A stretch of 40,905 bases of DNA from an uncultured Bacilli bacterium (GTDB taxonomy: Bacteria; Bacillota_I; Bacilli_A; RF39; UBA660), in NCBI GenBank assembly GCA_947589675.1, contig CANQCI010000014.1:1-40905 (forward strand), given 5' to 3'. Positions 31,685 through 38,609 of the stretch are shown here, piece after piece. Under the pieces are notes generated by a model. The model was not told the DNA's origin. It saw nothing but the letters and a program-made list of their open reading frames with translations, and did not search any database. The position numbers and the translations under genes were made by a program. The stretch's first letter is position 1; every line of letters starts with the position of its first letter.

Positions 31685-32433
31685 TTAGTTTCCTTTAAAC
31701 TTTTTTCTAAAGCTGTTAATAAATCATTTACTTGCGTGCGTGGTTTTCTTTTTACACTGGAAATTTTCTTGCCTTTTAACTTGGTATCAATTGCCTTTTT
31801 AATATTATTTTGATATTCATCAAGATATTTTTCGGGCGTAAATTTAACTTGCATACTTTGAATTAACTTAACAGCTAAATCCATCTCCTTTGGGGTTATT
31901 TTCTTTACTTCTTTTTCTCCACTTGGGATATTAACTTCCTCGGCAAAATAAAGAGTAGTTAAAACCATACAATCATAAGCAAAACGAATTATACAATAAT
32001 AAAATTTATTACCTAAAACAGTTTTAGCTAAAGCCACCTTTTTAGTTTTCTTTAAAGCTTCAACAAATAAATAATAAGCTTTAGATTTACTATCAGTTTT
32101 TAAATAATAACTTTTTTGATAATAAGTTGGATCAATTTCACTAATATTAACAAAACCGATGACATCAATTAATTTCTCATTTTCGGGTTTTAATTTATCT
32201 AATTCTTTCTTTTCAAAAACAATATATTCATCTTTTAAGTAAGCATACCCTTTAACTATTTCTGTTTCTTTAACATTTTTCTTACAATGCGGACAATATT
32301 TTAAATACTTAATACGGTTTAAACATTTAGTATGTAATTGATTAAAAGATGTATCATTATTTTTAATAATGGGATTCATTATAACTGGAATATTAACTAA
32401 GGCAAAAGAAATATTACTATGAATATTTGGCAT
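31681..32433 (-). CDS. ku: Ku family DNA end-binding protein
   Basis: Homodimeric ring that binds double-strand DNA ends and recruits the ligase for non-homologous end joining. The 250-residue protein has the bacterial Ku beta-barrel. N-terminal features are SFALVNIPV and the zinc-like site HTKCLNRIKYLKYCPHCKKNV (C37, C47, C50). KSYYL, KAYYLFVEALKKTKKVALAKTV and L.TLYFAEEV follow, as in the core, then a basic tail that fits Ku-ligase contact. Operon with the ligase. The promoter region is shared with the divergent rloA and contains an imperfect AT-rich inverted repeat (32463-32495). Confidence 0.94.
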   Translation of the reverse strand: MPNIHSNISFALVNIPVIMNPIIKNNDTSFNQLHTKCLNRIKYLKYCPHCKKNVKETEIVKGYAYLKDEYIVFEKKELDKLKPENEKLIDVIGFVNISEIDPTYYQKSYYLKTDSKSKAYYLFVEALKKTKKVALAKTVLGNKFYYCIIRFAYDCMVLTTLYFAEEVNIPSGEKEVKKITPKEMDLAVKLIQSMQVKFTPEKYLDEYQNNIKKAIDTKLKGKKISSVKRKPRTQVNDLLTALEKSLKETK

Positions 32434-32555
32434 AAAACATCACTCTTTATTAGTATGAGCCAAAGTTATATTTTTATTAATAATAAAAATAACTTAATAA
32501 AGTTTAATTATTTTTATCATTTTTGTGAAAATATTACAAATATTTAAAAAAATAA

Positions 32556-32585
32556 TTGCATTTATATCAAAATTATTATTATAAT
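32556..32585 (+). promoter_or_regulatory. Promoter of rloA-rloB
   Basis: TTGCAT (32556-32561), 18 bp, TATAAT (32580-32585). CAGGGG follows, 8 bases before the ATG at 32605. Confidence 0.6.
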
Positions 32586-32604
32586 ATTAACAGGGGTGAA
32601 ATAT

Positions 32605-33867
32605 ATGTTAATTGAATTTAGTGTCAAAAACTTTATGTCTTTTAAAGATAAAGTTACATTATCAATGGAAAAAGGTAATGGTGAAGAAAATATTAATAAT
32701 ACATTTAACGTAAATAATAATGTTTTATTAAAAACTGCGGCTATATACGGAGCCAATGCTTCTGGTAAATCAAATATTTTAAAAGCCTTTACGTGTGCCA
32801 TTTTAATGGTGCGTAGTTCTAATTTACTTCCTATCAACGGAAAATTTGAATTAATTAAACCATTTTTATTTGATTCTAAAAGTAAAAATGAACCAAGTGA
32901 ATTTGAATTTATATTTATAAGCAATAAAATAAAATATCGTTATTTTTTTACTGCGGATACAAATAAAGTTTATGAGGAAATTTTAGATGCTTATTATTCC
33001 CAAAAACCTACTAATATTTTTACAAGAACTAATACCAATTCTTATGAATTTAATAATGATAAAAATAAATTAGAACCTATTATTTCGAAAAATGCTGAAA
33101 ATAAGTTATTTTTGGCAACAGCAACCAATTGGAATTATGAAAAAACAAGAGATGCATACTTATGGTTCAGTAATGGAATTGACACCTTTGATTCTTTAGA
33201 ACATATTTCAGAAAATGATTTAAAAGAATATAGTAATGATAATAATTTAAAAAAATTTGCTTTAAAATTATTAAAAGAATCAGACATACTCATTAAAGAT
33301 ATTAATGTTGATTATAGTGAAAAAGAAATGGATAGTACCATGGTAGATATGTTAATTCCCCCTTTGGCTAAATCAGGAGGAACAATCAAAATGTCCAATG
33401 TGAAAATTGAATTAAATCACGAAGTTATTGACAAAAATAATAATAAACATTATTATACCTTAAATTTTAATGATGAATCATCAGGAACAAAAGTATTATT
33501 TGCTTTAGCACCATTTTTAAAAAAATCATTTGAAAGTCCAAAGGTTATAATCATAGATGAATTAGAAAGAAGCTTACACCCAGCTTTAGTAGAATTTATT
33601 ATAAAATTATTTAATAATAAAAATATTAATAAAGCAAACAGTCAATTAATATTTATGACTCATGCCGGTTATCTTTTAAATCTTGATTTATTTAGAAGAG
33701 ATCAAATCTGGTTTACGGAAAAAAATGCTAGCACTGGAATTTCTGATTTATATCCTCTTGACTCTTTTTCGGTGAGAAAGGATGAAAATATTGAAAAAGG
33801 ATACCGTAATGGAAGATATGGGGCTATCCCTTTTATAAAAGATATTGATTTATGGCTAGACAATTAA
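32605..33867 (+). CDS. RloA-like AAA/ABC-type ATPase
   Basis: ATPase half of a predicted phage-defence pair. The 420-residue protein starts MLIEFSVKNFMSFKDKVTLS, has Walker A GANASGKS (49-56), an ABC-signature-like DESSGTK (290-296), Walker B VIIIDELERSLHP (314-326) and the H-loop region QLIFMTHAGYLL, the OLD/AbiL/RecF-like arrangement. The next gene is RloB-like, and RloA-RloB (also known from the lactococcal AbiL locus) are found together. ATG at 32605 chosen over the GTG at 32596, which lies in the ribosome binding site. It overlaps rloB by 16 bases, so translation is coupled. Confidence 0.88.
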   Translation: MLIEFSVKNFMSFKDKVTLSMEKGNGEENINNTFNVNNNVLLKTAAIYGANASGKSNILKAFTCAILMVRSSNLLPINGKFELIKPFLFDSKSKNEPSEFEFIFISNKIKYRYFFTADTNKVYEEILDAYYSQKPTNIFTRTNTNSYEFNNDKNKLEPIISKNAENKLFLATATNWNYEKTRDAYLWFSNGIDTFDSLEHISENDLKEYSNDNNLKKFALKLLKESDILIKDINVDYSEKEMDSTMVDMLIPPLAKSGGTIKMSNVKIELNHEVIDKNNNKHYYTLNFNDESSGTKVLFALAPFLKKSFESPKVIIIDELERSLHPALVEFIIKLFNNKNINKANSQLIFMTHAGYLLNLDLFRRDQIWFTEKNASTGISDLYPLDSFSVRKDENIEKGYRNGRYGAIPFIKDIDLWLDN

Positions 33868-34451
33868 AACATCTTAAAAAAAAGCCTTTAATAGTAATTT
33901 GTTCCGAGGGAGGTAAAAAATCATCTGAATACTATTATTTTCGAAATTTTGCTAGTAGAAACTTAAGAGTTCAATTTTCCACTGGAAATAATACCGATCC
34001 TAAAGGCATGTTGGAAGATTTATTAAAATACATTGAAAATGAGGATATAAAATCAGAAGAAACAGTAAAAATATTTTTAGTATTAGATACGGACTTGAAT
34101 GAAAATAGAATAAATAATATTTTAGAAATAGAAAATATTTGCCTAAAAAATAATATTCAAATAATTACATCGGCTCCTACTTTTGAAATATGGTTTTTAC
34201 TCCATTATCGAAGTAATAAATTAAAATTTGCCTCAAGCCAAGCTGTAAAAAAAGAATTAGAAAAAATAAATGGTGCATATTCCGAAACAATAAACATGTA
34301 TCCAATTATTAAAGATTATACTAATAAAGCCATGGTAACTGCTAAATTGTTAGAACAACAAATCAATAAAAATAATGAAAAACTAATATATGCTAATCCT
34401 CATACAAGTATATATAAAATATTGGATAGTATTGCTAATATTATAAAATGA
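33852..34451 (+). CDS. RloB-like putative nuclease/effector
   Basis: Presumed effector of the pair. The 199-residue product has a TOPRIM-like arrangement: an acidic motif in ICSEGGKKSSEYYYF (16-30, E19), LVLDTDLN (76-83, with two aspartates) and the family motif PTFEIWFLLHY (109-119). A basic N terminus (ARQLKHLKKK) precedes it. RloB-family proteins are thought to be nucleases activated on phage infection; that is family knowledge, not shown here. Its start lies inside the last codons of rloA. It ends in a bidirectional terminator. Confidence 0.87.
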   Translation: MARQLKHLKKKPLIVICSEGGKKSSEYYYFRNFASRNLRVQFSTGNNTDPKGMLEDLLKYIENEDIKSEETVKIFLVLDTDLNENRINNILEIENICLKNNIQIITSAPTFEIWFLLHYRSNKLKFASSQAVKKELEKINGAYSETINMYPIIKDYTNKAMVTAKLLEQQINKNNEKLIYANPHTSIYKILDSIANIIK

Positions 34452-34480
34452 CTTTGCGAATTAACGTAAAGTCATTTTAT
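34443..34480. terminator. Bidirectional terminator between rloB and pnp
   Basis: Perfect 13-bp arms ATAAAATGACTTT / AAAGTCATTTTAT with a 12-base loop. The first arm contains the rloB stop codon; T-rich sequence flanks both sides. Confidence 0.8.
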
Positions 34481-34486
34481 ATTTTA

Positions 34487-36643
34487 TTAATTTTCTTTTT
34501 TTTCGTCTTTTTTAGGATTTTTTGGTAAACATTCTTTACGAGATAAATTTAGGCGTCCACGATTGTCATAGCCCAAAGACTTAACCAAGATTTCATCGCC
34601 AACTTTAACTACATCACTTGGCTTATTAACTCGTTCATGAGCTAATTGTGAAACATGAACTAAGCCTTCGCAATTAGGCCATAGTTCCACAAAAACACCA
34701 AAATCTTCAACCTTAGTAACTTTGCCGGTATAAATTTTATCAGTTTCTACTTCACGAACAATGTCTTCAATCATTTTGCGAGTTTTAGCAATAATTGCTG
34801 CATCAGTATGGTAAATAATTACTCGACCGTCATCTTCTAAGTCAACTTTAACCGCATCTTTATCATTTACGCTTTTAACATTGGAAGCATCAAGTATAAT
34901 TTTCGTAATAGTTTCTCCCCCACGTCCTATGATATCTTTAATTTTTTCTGGATCAACATTAAAGGTATCAATTTTAGGAGCATATTTACTAACACTTTTG
35001 CGAGGTTCTTGAATAGCTGAGGTCATAACATCTAAAATTTCTAATCGAGCTTTTTTAGCTTGAGCTAAAGCTTCTTTTAAAATTGCTTTGGTAACTCCCT
35101 TTATTTTAATATCCATTTGTAAAGCAGTTATTCCCTTTTTAGTTCCAGCTACTTTAAAATCCATATCCCCCATATGGTCTTCTAAGCCTTGGATGTCTGT
35201 TAAAATTGTATATTTATCACCATTGCTAATTAATCCCATAGCAATCCCAGCTACTGGAGCTTTAATTGGAACTCCAGCGGCCATTAAACTAAGACAGCCT
35301 GAACAAATTGTTGCTTGACTAGATGAACCATTACTTTCTAATACTTCGGATACAACTCTGATGGTATAAGGAAATTCTTCTTCGCTCGGTATAACTTGAG
35401 CTAAAGCCCTTTCACCTAAAGCACCATGACCAATTTCCCGACGACCTGGGCTACCATAACGACCGGTTTCACCTACGGAAAATTGAGGAAAATTATAATG
35501 AAGCATAAACCGCTTACTATCTTCAATTTCAATTCCATCTAAAATTTGATGTTCTCCTAAAGCACCTAAAGTAGTTGTAGCTAAAACTTGAGTTTCTCCC
35601 CGACTAAATAAAGCGGAACCATGTGTACGTGGTAATAAATCAATGCCCGCATAAAGAGGTCTTATTTCATCCATAGCCCGTCCATCAATTCTTTTTTTAT
35701 CAATTGTTACTAAATTTCGCATCGCATTAGCTTCGATTATTTGTAAAATTTTCGTCACAAATTTTAATGTTTCTTCTAAATTTTCATCATTTTCATAAAG
35801 TTCAGTAAAATGAGCAAGGGTATCTTCTTTCACTTTATCTATTTCGGCATACTTTTCTAATTTTTCAGGAATTTTTAAAGCTTCGAGCATTGATGTTCCT
35901 ACATAATCTTCAACTTGTTGTTGTAATTCGGTAGGAATAGTTGCCTTTTCTAACTCAACTTTTGGAACTCCCACTTCTTTAATAATCTTTTCTTGAAACT
36001 CACATAAAACTTTAATATTTTCATGAGCAAACATTAAAGCATCTAACATTACTTCTTCACTTAATTCTTGAGCACCAGCTTCAACCATACAAATAGCTTC
36101 TTTAGTTCCAGCTACTGTTAAATGAAGAGTACTTTTTTCCGTTTCCGCAGCAGTTGGATTAATAACAAAATTTCCATCAACTAAACCAACAATTACTCCA
36201 GCAACTGGGTCATTAAAAGGAATGTTAGAAATATTTAAACATAGTGATGAGCCAAATAAAGCAGCCATTTCTGGGGAATTATCTTGATCAACCGATAGTA
36301 CTGTATTAATAACTTGAATTTCATTTCGTAAATTTTCATCAAACATAGGGCGAATTGGTCGGTCAATTAACCTTGCAGCCAAAGTTGCCGCTTCACTTGG
36401 TCGCCCCTCTCTTTTAATAAATCCGCCGGGAATTTTTCCAACAGCATATAGTTTTTCTTGATATAAAACTTGTAAAGGGAAAAAGTCTTGAGTTAGCATG
36501 CTCTTTCCCATGACACAAACCGACAAAACCACGGTATCTCCATAACGAACTAATACTGAACCATTAGCTTGTTTAGCCAATTCTCCAGTTTCCACGATAA
36601 GCTCTCGTCCTAAAAAATCTAAATTATAAACCTTTTTTTCCAT
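34487..36643 (-). CDS. pnp: Polynucleotide phosphorylase
   Basis: 3'-to-5' phosphorolytic exoribonuclease of the degradosome. The 718-residue enzyme has two RNase PH domains (the second with [27 protein letters not shown] and [13 protein letters not shown]), a KH domain with IIGRGGETI (about 555) and an S1 domain ([29 protein letters not shown], about 625-655), then a short Lys/Asp/Glu tail. ATG at 36643 chosen because AGAGGTGA precedes it; the in-frame ATGs 15 and 21 bases upstream lie before that site. Downstream of rpsO with a processing-type hairpin between them. Confidence 0.97.
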   Translation of the reverse strand: MEKKVYNLDFLGRELIVETGELAKQANGSVLVRYGDTVVLSVCVMGKSMLTQDFFPLQVLYQEKLYAVGKIPGGFIKREGRPSEAATLAARLIDRPIRPMFDENLRNEIQVINTVLSVDQDNSPEMAALFGSSLCLNISNIPFNDPVAGVIVGLVDGNFVINPTAAETEKSTLHLTVAGTKEAICMVEAGAQELSEEVMLDALMFAHENIKVLCEFQEKIIKEVGVPKVELEKATIPTELQQQVEDYVGTSMLEALKIPEKLEKYAEIDKVKEDTLAHFTELYENDENLEETLKFVTKILQIIEANAMRNLVTIDKKRIDGRAMDEIRPLYAGIDLLPRTHGSALFSRGETQVLATTTLGALGEHQILDGIEIEDSKRFMLHYNFPQFSVGETGRYGSPGRREIGHGALGERALAQVIPSEEEFPYTIRVVSEVLESNGSSSQATICSGCLSLMAAGVPIKAPVAGIAMGLISNGDKYTILTDIQGLEDHMGDMDFKVAGTKKGITALQMDIKIKGVTKAILKEALAQAKKARLEILDVMTSAIQEPRKSVSKYAPKIDTFNVDPEKIKDIIGRGGETITKIILDASNVKSVNDKDAVKVDLEDDGRVIIYHTDAAIIAKTRKMIEDIVREVETDKIYTGKVTKVEDFGVFVELWPNCEGLVHVSQLAHERVNKPSDVVKVGDEILVKSLGYDNRGRLNLSRKECLPKNPKKDEKKEN

Positions 36644-36671
36644 TCTTTCACCTCTCATAAACATAAAAAAT

Positions 36672-36693
36672 AGACACTTAAAATAAAGTGCCT
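36672..36693 (-). terminator. Hairpin between rpsO and pnp
   Basis: On the minus strand AGGCACTT / AAGTGTCT (8 bp, one G-U pair, 6-base loop), followed by ATTTTTTA. A leaky terminator or an RNase-processing stem, as seen between rpsO and pnp in other bacteria. Confidence 0.7.
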
Positions 36694-36700
36694 GTTTTTA

Positions 36701-36970
36701 CTATTTTCTTAAATTTAATTTTTTAATAACTTCCCGATAACTTACGACATCATTTTTCTTTAAGTAATCTAATAGTTTCTTACGTCGCCCAACTTTCATT
36801 AACATTCCTCTTTTAGAATGATAATCATGAATATGGGTCTTTAAATGGGCAGTTAAATCATTAATTTCATGGGTTAAAATAGCTATTTGGACTTCGGTAC
36901 TTCCGCAGTCATTTTTATTTTTTCCAAATTCTTTAATGATATTTGCTTTTTCTTCTTTTGTTAAAGCCAT
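36701..36970 (-). CDS. rpsO: 30S ribosomal protein S15
   Basis: Primary 16S rRNA binding protein of the 30S platform. 89 residues, the usual length: begins MALTKEEKANIIKEFGKNKN, then DCGSTEVQIAILTHEIN, HDYHSKRGMLMKVGRRKKLLDYL and RKK ending. ATG after AAGGAGGATAATT. Followed by pnp. Its leader (36971-37036) may hold an S15 autoregulation site, which I cannot confirm by eye. Confidence 0.98.
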   Translation of the reverse strand: MALTKEEKANIIKEFGKNKNDCGSTEVQIAILTHEINDLTAHLKTHIHDYHSKRGMLMKVGRRKKLLDYLKKNDVVSYREVIKKLNLRK

Positions 36971-37042
36971 AATTATCCTCCTTATAAATGGTTAAAACAA
37001 AGTAATGAGATTTGCCTCAAAACCTAGTTATAACTTATTTTA

Positions 37043-37071
37043 ATTATATTTGATTATTTCTACTTTTGCAA
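37043..37071 (-). promoter_or_regulatory. rpsO-pnp promoter
   Basis: On the minus strand TTGCAA (37066-37071), 17 bp, TATAAT (37043-37048). It begins just past the rplT stop codon at 37077, so rpsO-pnp has its own start separate from the infC operon. Confidence 0.75.
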
Positions 37072-37076
37072 GATGC

Positions 37077-37646
37077 TTATTTTTCTTTTTTAGCTGCAGT
37101 TGTTTTCTTAGCTGGAGCTTTCTTGGTTGTTTCTTTACTACTATCTTTAGTTGCTACTTTTTTAGTTGTAGTTTTTTCTTCTTTAGCAGTTTCTTTTTTA
37201 GTAGTTTTCTTAGGTTCTTCTTCAACCTTTACTTCAGCTTCATCAGCTTTCTTAGTTTCTTTTTTAGCTGCTACTGGAGTTATTTTTTCTCCATTTAAAG
37301 CCTTTTTAGCAGTTTCTACTAAACTTGCAAAACTCTTTTCATCCATAATAGCCATTTCACTTAACATCTTTCGATTAATTTCGATGCCAGCTTTATTTAG
37401 ACCATTAATGAATTTTGAATAACTAATATCATTTTCCCGACATGCGGCATTAATTCTTGTTATCCATAATTTCCGGAAGTTTCTTTTATTAGCCCGACGA
37501 TCCCGGAATGCATAAGCTCCACTATGAAAAACTTGCTCTTGAGCTGTTTTATATAATCTATGTTTACTTCCAAAGTAACCTTTTGCTTCTTTTAAAACTT
37601 TACGCCGTCTATTCTTGGATACATTTCCACCTTTAACTCTTGCCAT
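37077..37646 (-). CDS. rplT: 50S ribosomal protein L20 with long C-terminal tail
   Basis: 23S rRNA-binding assembly protein of the 50S subunit. Residues 1-117 are a normal L20 ([64 protein letters not shown]). The usual protein ends near residue 118. Here about 70 extra residues follow, made almost only of Lys, Thr, Glu and Ala, with KKT/KKE repeats. The tail looks intrinsically disordered and resembles histone-H1-like tails. The reading frame is unbroken and the extension has no homopolymer run, so a frameshift fusion is unlikely. Third gene of the infC-rpmI-rplT operon. Confidence 0.95.
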   Translation of the reverse strand: MARVKGGNVSKNRRRKVLKEAKGYFGSKHRLYKTAQEQVFHSGAYAFRDRRANKRNFRKLWITRINAACRENDISYSKFINGLNKAGIEINRKMLSEMAIMDEKSFASLVETAKKALNGEKITPVAAKKETKKADEAEVKVEEEPKKTTKKETAKEEKTTTKKVATKDSSKETTKKAPAKKTTAAKKEK

Positions 37647-37659
37647 ATTCTCTCACCTC

Positions 37660-37854
37660 TTAGATTACAGATTTTAATCTGTTTCTATCTCCTTTTGCTA
37701 AAGTTCCTTTATTACGTCTTTGACGTACTTCTTTAGCACTGTCTTTACCAGTCTTGTGGTTACTACCTGATTTCATATAGGTTAGTTGTCCATTTTTCTT
37801 TTGCTTAAAAACTTTTGCACTAGACTTATGTGTTTTTTGTTTACATTTTGCCAT
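37660..37854 (-). CDS. rpmI: 50S ribosomal protein L35
   Basis: Small basic 50S protein, 64 residues: MAKCKQKTHKSSAKVFKQKK, SGSNHKTGKDSAKEVRQRRN and a DRNRLKSVI end are typical of L35. It starts one base after the infC stop codon, with GGAGAAGGAAAG as ribosome binding site inside infC. Lies between infC and rplT as in most Bacillota. Confidence 0.97.
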   Translation of the reverse strand: MAKCKQKTHKSSAKVFKQKKNGQLTYMKSGSNHKTGKDSAKEVRQRRNKGTLAKGDRNRLKSVI

Positions 37855-37855
37855 A

Positions 37856-38395
37856 TTATTTCTTTCCTTCTCCTTTTTTAGGTGCTAATATAATTGACAT
37901 TTGTCTTCCCTCTAGCTTCGGTTCTGTTTCAATAATTGAATAATCACTTAAGCTAGAAGCAAATCTTAATAGTACATCTTGTCCTAGTTCAGGGCGAGCC
38001 ATTTGCCGTCCTTTAAACCGAATAAACGCCTTAATTTTATGTCCCTTTATTAAATAGCTTTGAGCATTCTTTCTTCGGGTTTCAAAATCACCTACATCAA
38101 TTGTAGTTGATAAGCGATATTCTTTAACATCTTTATTAGCTTCACGTTGTTTCTTTTGAGCTTCCTTAAGTTTCTTTTGTTTTTCATAACGAAATTTATT
38201 ATAGTCCATTATTTTAGCAACAGCTGGAACAGAATTACTACTCATTAAAACTAGATCTAAGCCAGCATAACTTGCCAATGTTAAAGCATCTTGTAATTGC
38301 TTTAATCCCATTTTTTCACCATTAGGACCAATTACCATTAATTCCGAAACTTTAATTTGCTCATTAATTAGTAAGTCATTACTATTATTTGCTAT
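37856..38395 (-). CDS. infC: Translation initiation factor IF-3, probable AUA start
   Basis: Keeps ribosomal subunits apart and proofreads the start codon. From the start chosen here it has 179-180 residues, the size of E. coli IF-3. N-domain: NEQIKVSELMVIGPNGEKMG, ALTLASYAGLDLVLMS; C-domain: IDVGDFETRRKNAQSYLIKGHKIKAFIRFKGRQMARPELG and EGRQMSIILAPKK. No ATG, GTG or TTG is well placed. An ATA codon at 38393-38395 lies 7 bases after GGAGGT, which matches the rare start codons (AUU or AUA) known for infC and used for autoregulation. The in-frame GTG at 38431 falls inside the leader hairpin and would place the ribosome site inside the gene. Confidence 0.9.
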   Translation of the reverse strand: MANNSNDLLINEQIKVSELMVIGPNGEKMGLKQLQDALTLASYAGLDLVLMSSNSVPAVAKIMDYNKFRYEKQKKLKEAQKKQREANKDVKEYRLSTTIDVGDFETRRKNAQSYLIKGHKIKAFIRFKGRQMARPELGQDVLLRFASSLSDYSIIETEPKLEGRQMSIILAPKKGEGKK

Positions 38396-38416
38396 GTCAA
38401 GCACCTCCAATATATA

Positions 38417-38444
38417 TAAAAATGGATACACAATTAGTATCCAT
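38417..38444 (-). terminator. infC leader attenuator hairpin
   Basis: On the minus strand ATGGATAC / GTATCCAT (8 bp, 7-base loop) with TTTTTATATATA after it, 10-15 bases before the infC ribosome site. In Bacillota the infC-rpmI-rplT leader is an L20-dependent attenuator; the position fits, but the L20-binding fold was not verified. Confidence 0.75.
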
Positions 38445-38550
38445 TTCCATTATATTACTTACAAGAACTATCATATAATTGGCATTTAACCCATTGCTCT
38501 CTTGCAATCAGGTGGATAAAAATCGCTTTCCTTTTTTAAATAACATCAAT

Positions 38551-38579
38551 ATCTTACAATAGTAATCTATGATTGTCAA
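38551..38579 (-). promoter_or_regulatory. infC-rpmI-rplT promoter
   Basis: On the minus strand TTGACA (38574-38579), 17 bp, TAAGAT (38551-38556). The leader from about 38544 to the start codon is about 150 bases long. Confidence 0.8.
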
Positions 38580-38609
38580 GCAAAAATTATCACTTATTTT
38601 GCAATTTAA

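Noticed and set aside
32562-32924. 120-residue minus-strand open frame opposite rloA
   Set aside because: Lies antisense to the conserved Walker A region of rloA and has no recognisable motif.
37050-37422. Long open frames on the plus strand opposite rplT
   Set aside because: They are mirror images of the low-complexity L20 tail (Phe/Ser/Leu-rich) without a ribosome site; the minus strand encodes L20.
37856-38431. GTG at 38431 as infC start
   Set aside because: It is inside the leader hairpin and places GGAGGT within the coding sequence; the 12 extra residues are not IF-3-like.
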